The notes beneath the pieces are model-generated. The model saw only the letters and a list, made by a program, of their open reading frames with translations. It did not search any database and had not been told where the DNA came from. The position numbers were made by a program, and so were the translations under genes. A stretch of 7,323 nt of DNA from an uncultured Desulfuromonadales bacterium (lineage in GTDB: Bacteria > Desulfobacterota > Desulfuromonadia > Desulfuromonadales > Geopsychrobacteraceae): positions 1,300 through 8,622 of the forward strand of contig CALZHQ010000108.1 of the NCBI GenBank assembly GCA_945787295.1, written 5' to 3'. Below, piece by piece: positions 1 through 6,192 of the stretch (position 1 is its first letter; each line of letters opens with the position of its first letter).

Positions 1-342
1 CACGCGGATATCCTGCATGCCGAGGCCGAGGCCCGCGCCAACCTGCAACATCTGCATATAGGTTTTGCGGCCACTCTTCTGATTGACGGCAACCCCGTAG
101 CCACCACCCGCACCAACAAAGATGTACTGGGCATTGACATTGCTGAAAACCGCATAACCATCGGCACGCTCTACATTGTCACGTGCAGTCGGCCGCTGCT
201 TATAGAGTTCGGCCAGAGTGTCCCGACTCATGTTGTTGATCGTGCTGCGCCTGTCAGCTGGAGAACTGGCCCGTGGCGACAAACAACCAGATAAGGAAGA
301 AACCAGCAGCAGCAACAACAGAAGTCTTAAATAGTGCTTCAT
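1..342 (-). CDS. SYLF (Ysc84-like) domain lipoprotein, 3' part outside the window
   Basis: The first 114 residues are present and the reading frame is open to the left edge. The start is an ATG with GGAGGG five bases upstream. Residues 1-20 form a lipoprotein signal: K2 and R6, a leucine-rich core (L7-L13) and the lipobox LSGC with C20 as the lipidation site. The residue after the cysteine is Leu, not Asp, which by the E. coli Lol rule suggests the outer membrane. Residues about 40-60 look helical. From 61 on, the GYAVFSNV motif, the GAGGGYGVAVNQKSG segment and the GAGLGLGMQ segment match the SYLF/Ysc84 pattern, a fold linked in eukaryotes to lipid and phosphoinositide binding; the bacterial role is poorly defined. 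It lies 74 bases after rlmB on the same strand. I am fairly sure of the family, but the C-terminal half cannot be seen. Confidence 0.82.
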   Translation of the reverse strand, partial: MKHYLRLLLLLLLVSSLSGCLSPRASSPADRRSTINNMSRDTLAELYKQRPTARDNVERADGYAVFSNVNAQYIFVGAGGGYGVAVNQKSGRKTYMQMLQVGAGLGLGMQDIRV

Positions 343-347
343 AACAG

Positions 348-353
348 CCCTCC
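348..353 (-). promoter_or_regulatory. Ribosome binding site of the SYLF lipoprotein gene
   Basis: GGAGGG on the minus strand lies five bases before the ATG at 342. It fixes the start and gives the full lipoprotein signal peptide. Confidence 0.75.
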
Positions 354-416
354 GATAAAGAGTTTTCTACTAAAATAGCACAGTATCGTAACCCCTGCAG
401 GCACTCCGCAGAGAAT

Positions 417-1154
417 TTAGCCGGCTTGGCGAACCACCTCAAACAGGGCGACCGCAGCAGCCACCGAGGCATTGAGCGAATTGACCTGCCCCTGCATCGG
501 GATCGCCAGCAGGCCGTCACAATGCTTGCGGACATTCTCCCGCAAACCCTTCCCCTCACTGCCGACCACCAATGCCAGGTTGCCAGTTAGATCAGAGGAG
601 AAAAGCTTTTCAGCCCCATCTTCTCCGGCCAAACCGTAACACCAGATGCCAGCCTGCTTCAGCTCTTCGATAGCGCGGGAAAGGTTGGTCACCTGGCAGA
701 GAGGAAGATAAGAGAGGGCCCCGGCCGCGGTCTTTTCCACAACCGGGGTGACCGAACAGGAACGATCTTTGGCGACAATTACGCCGTGGCAACCGGCGAC
801 CTCGGCGCTACGCAAGATCGCGCCGAAGTTATGCGGATCAGTGATACCATCAAGCAACAGAAAAAAAGCGCTGCGGCCACTATTCTGCCACCCGGCAAGT
901 AAAGCTGAGAGGTCGGTGTAATTGAACGGCTCAAGCCGCAACAATACCCCCTGATGATGACTGTGCCCGGCCAACCGGTCGAGCTCACGCCGTTCACGGA
1001 ACACCGTTTTCAGCTGCTGCCTAGCGGCCAGTTCGTGCAACTCTTCGAGCCGTGCCGAACGCTCACCTTTAACCAGCAGCAATTCCAGCGGCTTGCGCCC
1101 GGCGCCAGCGAGAGCCTCTCGCACCGGATTAACTCCATAAAGAAAGTCTGCCAT
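417..1154 (-). CDS. rlmB: 23S rRNA (guanosine-2251-2'-O)-methyltransferase RlmB, SpoU/TrmH family
   Basis: A 245-residue protein of the usual length for RlmB, which methylates the 2'-OH of G2251 in the P loop of 23S rRNA using S-adenosylmethionine. An N-terminal L30e-like substrate-binding domain (about 1-75, starting FLYGVNPVREAL) precedes the SPOUT catalytic domain. All three SpoU motifs are present: motif 1 DPHNFGAILRSAE at 106-118 (N109, R115, E118), motif 2 LVVGSEGKGLR at 195-205 (E200), and motif 3 starting IPMQGQVNSLNAS at 218-230 (S226, N228) in the knotted SAM-binding region. The ATG overlaps the pyrF stop by one base (TGATG), so translation is probably coupled to pyrF; there is no strong ribosome binding site of its own at good spacing. 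A related enzyme such as TrmH is less likely because of the N-terminal domain and the RlmB-like motif spacing. Confidence 0.94.
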   Translation of the reverse strand: MADFLYGVNPVREALAGAGRKPLELLLVKGERSARLEELHELAARQQLKTVFRERRELDRLAGHSHHQGVLLRLEPFNYTDLSALLAGWQNSGRSAFFLLLDGITDPHNFGAILRSAEVAGCHGVIVAKDRSCSVTPVVEKTAAGALSYLPLCQVTNLSRAIEELKQAGIWCYGLAGEDGAEKLFSSDLTGNLALVVGSEGKGLRENVRKHCDGLLAIPMQGQVNSLNASVAAAVALFEVVRQAG

Positions 1155-1882
1155 CAGGCCAACGCAGCCTCAATCTCGGCGAGGATCTTCCCGGCGGCTT
1201 CGAGCGGATTGTCAGCCGCCGAAATCGGTCGACCGATCACCAGGGCCGTTGCTCCGGCAGCAATCGCAGCGGCCGGGGTTGTCACCCGTTTCTGGTCATC
1301 CATGCTGGCAAAGCTCGGTCGCACACCCGGCGTAACAATCTGAAAATCTTCACCACAGGCGGCACGGATCAGCTCGACCTCTTGCGGCGAGGCGACGACA
1401 CCGTCAAAGCCGGCATCCTTGGCCAGCCTGGCCAGCCGCGGAACCATCTCGGCCACCGGCCTGTCGATACCGACACCGCGCAGGGTCTCCTCGGTCGACG
1501 AGGTCAGAATGGTCACGGCCAACATGATCGGCCGCTCCACTCCTGCCGAAGCGCAATAGGCATCGACCTCTTCAACAGTCTTCTGCATCATCTCCAGACC
1601 ACCCAAGGCGTGGACATTGAACATTTTCACCCCCAGCTTGCAGGCCTCAACGGCGGCCTTGGCAACCGTATTGGGGATATCGTGATACTTGAGGTCGAGA
1701 AAAACCTCGCCGCCGCGCTCGCGCACCATCTGCACCACCTGCGGTCCACACTTGGTAAACAGCTGCTTGCCGATTTTGAACAGGCCGACATTCTCATGTA
1801 ACTGGCTGACCCATTTTTCTGCCGCGGCAAACTCATCAACATCGAGAGCAAAAATCAGCCGCTGTTTCGCGCTTTGTTTCAT
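1154..1882 (-). CDS. pyrF: Orotidine-5'-phosphate decarboxylase PyrF
   Basis: A 242-residue class I OMP decarboxylase, which converts OMP to UMP and CO2 in the last step of de novo pyrimidine synthesis. The TIM-barrel landmarks are in order: the ALDVD substrate-binding strand (D14, D16), K36, the catalytic DLKYHDIPNT motif at 63-72 with D63, K65 and D68, the H91-A-G region, TPGVRP at 184-189, and the phosphate-binding IGRPIS segment with R218. The length and all key residues are normal. The ATG overlaps the stop codon of the upstream PATAN gene in an ATGA, and GGGAGGA lies just before it (1887-1893). Its stop overlaps the rlmB start. No other pyrimidine gene is visible, so it is not part of a pyr cluster here; regulation probably follows the proS-led transcript. 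Confidence 0.97.
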   Translation of the reverse strand: MKQSAKQRLIFALDVDEFAAAEKWVSQLHENVGLFKIGKQLFTKCGPQVVQMVRERGGEVFLDLKYHDIPNTVAKAAVEACKLGVKMFNVHALGGLEMMQKTVEEVDAYCASAGVERPIMLAVTILTSSTEETLRGVGIDRPVAEMVPRLARLAKDAGFDGVVASPQEVELIRAACGEDFQIVTPGVRPSFASMDDQKRVTTPAAAIAAGATALVIGRPISAADNPLEAAGKILAEIEAALA

Positions 1883-3108
1883 TCGGTCCTCCCGACCAAT
1901 TCCCGTACCCGGGTGGTAATTTCCTGAACGCGGGCGATCAGCGACCGGGCCTCTTCGGCATCCAGCTCACGGCGTACCACCATCGTTTGCATATATATTA
2001 GTTCACAGAGCGAATCTGCGAGCAGCTTCTTCTTATCCCCTTCTTCCAGCCCGGACAGGTTGGAAACGATCCGGTGGCCATCAAGAGTGCCATCCTTGAG
2101 GAGTTCGACCTCTCGCAGGACAAAAGAGTACGGCTGCGGCAACTCCTCTAAAAAACTGGTCACCTCCTGTGGAAAGTCGTTACAGGCCTTGCTCATGCGC
2201 CGGAAAAGGATCTTCAACAGGCTGTTGTAAATTGCCAGCACCTGTCCCAGCTCCCCTTCGATCTCCGTTGCCCGGGCATCCTCCATTCTGAGAACCCCCT
2301 TTTCCAACAACGAATAGAGTATCCGCATACCATCAAACTCGCGCAGCCCCACCCGACGGAACAGATCGCGGGCATTCATTTGGCCGGCTTCAGCGTGCGA
2401 CAGCAAGCGCGCTTCAATCTGATCCAGGTCGGCCTGAACTTTGCCGGTCGAAATCGGGAAGTAATCAAAAGAGATAATCCGGCGCATAAACAGCGCACTT
2501 TCGTCCTGGCGCCGCAAGCCCTCCATAATCATGTTCTGAGTGCTCATCGACAGGCGCAGAATCTGCTCCTGATCGATATCCCTTGCTTCATAGTGGAATC
2601 CGCCCTGTTGCGACGCGAACAGGTTGTAGACGATCCCCTCGACCTGACTCCGGGCGGCCAACCAGAGATCCTTCGGCGAAACGGCAGCTTTTTCAACCAA
2701 CAGCTTGCCGAGGGTGGCCCGCACTGTCACCAGCTGGCGGATCTTCTGCAGAGCCTCACGCTCGATCTTGCCGAGCGAAAAAAGAATCTCGCCCAGATCC
2801 TCACTGGCAAAGGTGCTGGTCGCGAAGACGACCTCGCCCTGCAGAAAATAGAGTGACTTGCTGCCCCCCGCCAACTCGAAATGGAGGATGCCGGTCTTGC
2901 GGAACATATTGAAAAAGGAGAGCAGGTCGGGCACTGACAGTTCGCCCAGCAAGCCGGACATCAGAACCGGGCTCTCAACCTCAGTTCGCCCGAGCAACAG
3001 ATGGCTCGACGAACTGGAGACTGGCTGCAGCGACTCCTCCCCAAGTTGTTGGCGGATTGCCAGCGGTAGTTTCAGCAGGCCGTTGGCATTGATCTTAAGT
3101 TCACTCAT
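1879..3108 (-). CDS. AbrB-like plus PATAN (DUF4388) domain protein
   Basis: A 409-residue soluble protein with no signal peptide or membrane helix. Residues 3-41 read like an AbrB/MazE swapped-hairpin element (INANGLLKLPLAIRQQLG, then an alternating strand region ending LLLGR). Residues about 50-175 match the PATAN/DUF4388 domain: GLLGELSVPDLLSFF, the FRKTGILHF strand, LYFLQGEVVFA, DLGEILFSLGKI, then the helical part and VEGIVYNLF. Residues about 226-276 look like the small helical/winged-helix unit often found after PATAN (ending LYSLLEKGVLRM). The C-terminal part (about 285-405) is predicted helical and I do not recognise it. PATAN is named after the cyanobacterial regulator PatA and is found in signalling and GTPase-linked proteins of deltaproteobacteria; no enzyme activity is evident. 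It starts 23 bases after proS with only a weak ribosome site and overlaps pyrF. The exact function is unknown. Confidence 0.85.
   Translation of the reverse strand: MSELKINANGLLKLPLAIRQQLGEESLQPVSSSSSHLLLGRTEVESPVLMSGLLGELSVPDLLSFFNMFRKTGILHFELAGGSKSLYFLQGEVVFATSTFASEDLGEILFSLGKIEREALQKIRQLVTVRATLGKLLVEKAAVSPKDLWLAARSQVEGIVYNLFASQQGGFHYEARDIDQEQILRLSMSTQNMIMEGLRRQDESALFMRRIISFDYFPISTGKVQADLDQIEARLLSHAEAGQMNARDLFRRVGLREFDGMRILYSLLEKGVLRMEDARATEIEGELGQVLAIYNSLLKILFRRMSKACNDFPQEVTSFLEELPQPYSFVLREVELLKDGTLDGHRIVSNLSGLEEGDKKKLLADSLCELIYMQTMVVRRELDAEEARSLIARVQEITTRVRELVGRTE
1887..1893 (-). promoter_or_regulatory. Ribosome binding site of pyrF, inside the PATAN gene end
   Basis: GGGAGGA on the minus strand, four bases before the pyrF ATG and within the last codons of the upstream gene. 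It supports the ATG at 1882 and independent re-initiation at the ATGA overlap. Confidence 0.7.
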
Positions 3109-3131
3109 AAAAACCCAGTCGCCGGTATATC

Positions 3132-4850
3132 TTAATCTTCCAGTGCGATAGCAACCAAACGCTGCATTTCTTTAGCCACAGCCGCTATTGGCAGCAATGA
3201 CATTTCACCACTGGCTCGCACCTTCAGCTCCACATTCCCTTCCTTCAGGTTGCGGGCTCCGACGGTTATCCGTAACGGGATGCCGATCAGGTCCGCATCC
3301 TTAAACTTGATACCGGGACGTTCATCACGATCGTCGAGCAACACCTCGATGCCCAGATCAAGCAGTTGCTGATAGATCTGCTCTGCAGTCTCACGCACCG
3401 CATCATCCTTCGGATTGACCATCGACACCAGCACCTGGAAAGGCGCCAGCGGCATCGGCAGGGCCATGCCGTGCTCGTCGTGATTCTGCTCGATCGCCGC
3501 GGCAACGGTCCGGCCGACACCGATCCCGTAGCAGCCCATCACCAGGGTGCGGGCCTTGCCCTGATCATCAAGCACGGTGGCGTCCATCGCCTCGGAATAC
3601 TTGGTGCCGAGTTTGAAAACGTGACCGACTTCAATGCCGCGCCAGCTTTCAAACTTACCGCAATCGCAACGCGGGCAGGGATCACCTGCCTCGGCCTGAC
3701 GGATATCGGCAAACTGAGTCACCGCAAAATCGCGAACCAGATTAGCACCCGTATAATGGACATCGACAGCGTTGCCGCCGACAACAAAATCGGCCATTCC
3801 CTGCACTTCACTGTCGGCAATCACGCGAACCTTCAGGCCGATCGGACCGGCGAAACCGGTCGGAGCACCGGTGGCCTGCTTGACGACATCATCCTCGGCC
3901 ATCAGTGCCCAGTCGACATCGAGCAGGTTGGCCAGCTTGATCTCATTCAACTCACGATCACCGCGCAGCAGTACTGCCACCACGTCATCATCAGAGGTCT
4001 GGAGAATCAAAGTTTTGACTGTCTGCCTCGGCTCAACGTTGAGGAAAGCGGCCACCTCTTCGATACTCTTCTGCCCTGGGGTGTCGACCTTCTGCAGTTC
4101 GGCAGCTGCGGCCGGAGTTTCGATATCGCGGTAGATCAGTTCGGCTTTTTCGACGTTGGCGGCGTATTCACAGGCATCGCAGGAAACGATACCGTCTTCG
4201 CCCGACTCGGCCAGCACCATGAACTCGTGCGAGAAGGAGCCGCCGATGGCGCCACTATCCGCTTCAACCGCGCGGAACTTCAGTCCGCAACGTTGGAATA
4301 TTTTACGGTAGGCCTGGTACATCTTGCTGTAAGCGCTATCGGCCCCTTCATCATCCAGATCGAAAGAATAAGCATCCTTCATGATGAATTCGCGGCCACG
4401 CATCAAACCGAAACGGGGACGGATCTCGTCACGAAACTTGGTTTGAATCTGATAAAGATTCAACGGCAGCTGCTTATACGACTTGACCGTATTACGGACG
4501 ATATCGGTGATCACCTCTTCGTGGGTCGGCCCCATGCAGAAATCGGTCGCTTTGCGATCCTTGAAGCGGAGCAGTTCCTTGCCGTACTTTTCCCAGCGCC
4601 CCGATTCCTGCCAGAGTTCTGCCGGGTTGGCCATCGGCATCAAACACTCGATGGCACCGGCCCTGTTCATCTCCTCACGGATGATCTGCTCCATCTTGCG
4701 GATCGAACGCAGCCCGAACGGCATGTAGCTGTAAATACCGGCGGCAACTTTACGGATCATGCCGGCACGCATCATCAGCTGATGGCTGATAACTTCGGCA
4801 TCGGCCGGGTTCTCTTTCAGGGTCGGCAACAGATACTGGGTATAACGCAT
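3132..4850 (-). CDS. proS: Prolyl-tRNA synthetase (bacterial type, with editing domain)
   Basis: A 572-residue class II synthetase that charges tRNA-Pro with proline in the cytoplasm. Visible landmarks are the N-terminal core with GLRSIRKMEQIIREEM at 46-61, the GPTHEE loop at 107-112, motif 2 with FRDEIRPRFGLMRGREF at 139-155 (R140, E142), the editing (INS) domain at about 225-400, motif 3 GCYGIGVGR at 439-447, and a C-terminal anticodon-binding domain (about 470-570) with DDRDERPG. In the editing domain, K279 and H365 sit where the E. coli enzyme has the residues needed to clear mischarged Ala-tRNA, so post-transfer editing is probably intact. Two Cys pairs (C224/C227 and C392/C395) flank that domain. 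AGGA lies seven bases before the ATG (4858-4861). It is the first gene of the minus-strand operon and is divergent from amn. Confidence 0.97.
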   Translation of the reverse strand: MRYTQYLLPTLKENPADAEVISHQLMMRAGMIRKVAAGIYSYMPFGLRSIRKMEQIIREEMNRAGAIECLMPMANPAELWQESGRWEKYGKELLRFKDRKATDFCMGPTHEEVITDIVRNTVKSYKQLPLNLYQIQTKFRDEIRPRFGLMRGREFIMKDAYSFDLDDEGADSAYSKMYQAYRKIFQRCGLKFRAVEADSGAIGGSFSHEFMVLAESGEDGIVSCDACEYAANVEKAELIYRDIETPAAAAELQKVDTPGQKSIEEVAAFLNVEPRQTVKTLILQTSDDDVVAVLLRGDRELNEIKLANLLDVDWALMAEDDVVKQATGAPTGFAGPIGLKVRVIADSEVQGMADFVVGGNAVDVHYTGANLVRDFAVTQFADIRQAEAGDPCPRCDCGKFESWRGIEVGHVFKLGTKYSEAMDATVLDDQGKARTLVMGCYGIGVGRTVAAAIEQNHDEHGMALPMPLAPFQVLVSMVNPKDDAVRETAEQIYQQLLDLGIEVLLDDRDERPGIKFKDADLIGIPLRITVGARNLKEGNVELKVRASGEMSLLPIAAVAKEMQRLVAIALED

Positions 4851-4893
4851 GAGACGGTCCTGTTCTTTGAAGTTCGCTGAATTTATTGATCAA

Positions 4894-4922
4894 TTTATAG
4901 GGTATTCGAAAGAAGGGAAAAT
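4894..4922 (-). promoter_or_regulatory. Weak candidate promoter of the proS operon
   Basis: On the minus strand a TATAAA (4894-4899) lies 44 bases before the proS ATG, in an AT-rich patch. The -35 position is poor (TTTTCC or ATTTTC at 16-17 base spacing). The position is right, but the sequence match is weak and other placements in this gap are possible. Confidence 0.25.
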
Positions 4923-4989
4923 TAACGCGTTTTTCGGCGAAAAGCAAGCGGCTTGCTACGGTCAGCAGCTCTTCGGCTGAATGCAAACC

Positions 4990-5010
4990 GGCAACATCGA
5001 TCGATTTGCC
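4990..5010. promoter_or_regulatory. Imperfect palindrome upstream of amn, possible operator
   Basis: Arms GGCAA (4990-4994) and TTGCC (5006-5010) enclose a perfect ten-base palindrome ATCGATCGAT (4996-5005) with one extra base on the left. It lies four bases upstream of a TTGATA that could be the amn -35 element. Dyad symmetry of this size in an intergenic region suits a dimeric repressor or activator, but no known binding-site consensus is recognised. Confidence 0.3.
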
Positions 5011-5013
5011 CCC

Positions 5014-5046
5014 TTGATAAATTTCTCCCAGCACCTAATCTATATT
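5014..5046 (+). promoter_or_regulatory. Weak candidate promoter of amn
   Basis: TTGATA at 5014-5019 is a good -35 match and TATATT at 5041-5046 a good -10 match, but the spacer is 21 bases, longer than the usual 16-18. TAATCT at 5036-5041 gives a 16-base spacer but a poor -10. A promoter somewhere in this stretch is expected because the flanking gene points away. Confidence 0.25.
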
Positions 5047-5074
5047 ACAAGACAAGCTGCTGTTCATTCTACTG

Positions 5075-5080
5075 TCGAGG
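5075..5080 (+). promoter_or_regulatory. Ribosome binding site of amn
   Basis: TCGAGG ends nine bases before the ATG at 5090. It supports this start over later in-frame starts. Confidence 0.55.
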
Positions 5081-5089
5081 ATACATATC

Positions 5090-5863
5090 ATGCCCAACCG
5101 CTTGGAGATCACCCAAAACTGGCTGCCACGCTATACCGGGATGCCGCTTGATAACTTTGGCGACTACATCCTGCTGACCAACTTCCGACATTACGTTGAC
5201 AAGTTCGCCGAAATGTTCAACTGCAACATTCACGGTGAAGACAAGCCGATGCAGGCCGCCACCAACAGCCACGGCCTGACCATCATCAATTTCGGCATCG
5301 GCTCGGCCAACGCGGCGACCATCATGGACCTGCTCAGCGCCATCCATCCGAAAGGGGTGCTGTTTCTCGGCAAATGTGGTGGGCTGAAAAAATCGACCGA
5401 GATCGGCCACTTCATCCTGCCGAATGCCGCGATCCGCGGTGAAGGAACCAGCAACGATTATTTTCCCGCCGAGGTCCCGGCGCTGCCATCATTTAAACTG
5501 CATAAATTTGTTTCCGAGAAGATTCGTGAACATGGCTACGATTACCGCACCGGTGTGGTTTATTCGACCAATCGGCGCATCTGGGAACATGATCAGGTCT
5601 TTCTGGAGAAGCTGAAAAGGATGACCAGCATCGGCATCGACATGGAAACCGCGACCATCTTCATCGTCGGTCACTACAACGTCATTTCCCGCGGAGCACT
5701 GTTGCTGGTCTCCGATGTGCCGCTCACCCCCGAAGGGGTGAAAACCGAGGAGTCGGACAAAAAGGTTACGCAAAAGTGGGTCGACAGCCACCTGCAAATC
5801 GGCATCGATGCGATGACCGATATTGGCGAAAAGGGGGAGAGGATTAAGCACTTCCTGTATTGA
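5090..5863 (+). CDS. amn: AMP nucleosidase, short single-domain form
   Basis: A 257-residue protein of the nucleoside phosphorylase/hydrolase (PNP_UDP_1) superfamily. AMP nucleosidase cleaves AMP to adenine and ribose 5-phosphate in the cytoplasm. Superfamily landmarks are the phosphate/ribose-site strand INFGIGSANAA at 66-76, GKCGGL at 94-99, the AIRGEGTSNDYFP segment after the LPNAA turn, the IDMETATIF segment with M185-E186 (ribose contacts), and SDVPL with D209 as the expected base-activating aspartate. The RGEGTSNDYFP and CGGLKKSTEIGHF stretches favour AMP nucleosidase over purine nucleoside phosphorylase or MTA/SAH nucleosidase. E. coli Amn is about 484 residues with an extra N-terminal regulatory domain; that domain is absent here, so control by ATP and phosphate may differ. 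The gene stands alone on the plus strand, divergent from proS. Confidence 0.85.
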   Translation: MPNRLEITQNWLPRYTGMPLDNFGDYILLTNFRHYVDKFAEMFNCNIHGEDKPMQAATNSHGLTIINFGIGSANAATIMDLLSAIHPKGVLFLGKCGGLKKSTEIGHFILPNAAIRGEGTSNDYFPAEVPALPSFKLHKFVSEKIREHGYDYRTGVVYSTNRRIWEHDQVFLEKLKRMTSIGIDMETATIFIVGHYNVISRGALLLVSDVPLTPEGVKTEESDKKVTQKWVDSHLQIGIDAMTDIGEKGERIKHFLY

Positions 5864-5917
5864 ACCTACCTGGAGGAAAAGGCAAAATCTTGTGTGGTTT
5901 CCGGGATAGCCCAGGCG

Positions 5918-6112
5918 CTATTTGAGCCACCACTGATAGACCAGGTTCCCGACGATGCCCAAGACCACTAACTCCAGAATAAACAGCCAGAGTACAAATT
6001 TCTTCTTCCCCTTGCGCTGGCGAAGAGTCTCTGGCAGCAACCGGTTAAAATCTTCCGCCATATTATTCCAAGCTTCCTTAACAACACTGTCGCGTTTCTT
6101 CTTTTCAGCCAT
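5918..6112 (-). CDS. Small single-helix membrane protein of unknown function
   Basis: A 64-residue protein I do not recognise. Residues 1-30 are charged and helical-looking (MAEKKKRDSVVKEAW, then the NRLLPETL turn), 31-38 form a basic patch (RQRKGKKK), and 39-61 are one hydrophobic segment (FVLWLFILELVVLGIVGNLV, then YQWW), leaving only two or three residues after it. This is the layout of a C-terminally anchored protein with its N-terminus in the cytoplasm (positive-inside rule). It lies 80 bases after the CDF transporter gene on the same strand and converges with amn. The ribosome site is weak (GGAT eight bases or so upstream), so translation from this ATG is not strongly marked. The sharp split between amphipathic and hydrophobic parts argues for a real gene; no opposing longer gene competes for the space. 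Confidence 0.65.
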   Translation of the reverse strand: MAEKKKRDSVVKEAWNNMAEDFNRLLPETLRQRKGKKKFVLWLFILELVVLGIVGNLVYQWWLK

Positions 6113-6192
6113 GGGTCATCCAGATGAGGTTGTGATTCATTTCAAAGCTCCCGAACTGCCAAAGACATTCGAAGGCCGCAATTTAAAAGTTC

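Noticed and set aside
343..416. Possible terminator or promoter between rlmB and the SYLF lipoprotein gene (short stem TGC..GCA, TATTTT box).
   Set aside because: The stem has about five pairs including a wobble and no T-run, and no -35 element lies at the right distance from TATTTT.
254..559. A 101-codon minus-strand frame bridging the rlmB end and the lipoprotein start.
   Set aside because: It is out of frame with both recognised genes and overlaps the conserved SAM-binding end of RlmB and the lipoprotein signal peptide.
3366..4880. A 504-codon plus-strand open frame opposite proS.
   Set aside because: It is the antisense shadow of proS, whose family motifs are all intact; the translated product is rich in His, Arg, Thr and Ile with no recognisable domain.
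4885..4894. Perfect ten-base palindrome ATTGATCAAT in the proS upstream region.
   Set aside because: It is short, AT-rich and does not extend, so it is expected by chance in such sequence; it overlaps the possible -10 by one base but has no other support.
5894..5930. Possible hairpin terminator between the convergent amn and 64-residue genes (ATAGC/GCTAT stem with GTGG/CCAC outside).
   Set aside because: The inner stem is only five pairs with a six-base loop, the outer pairs are separated by mismatches, and no T-run follows on either strand.
6113..6192. Eighty-base gap between the CDF gene and the 64-residue gene, checked for a promoter or small RNA.
   Set aside because: No convincing paired -35/-10 elements or stable hairpin could be found by eye.
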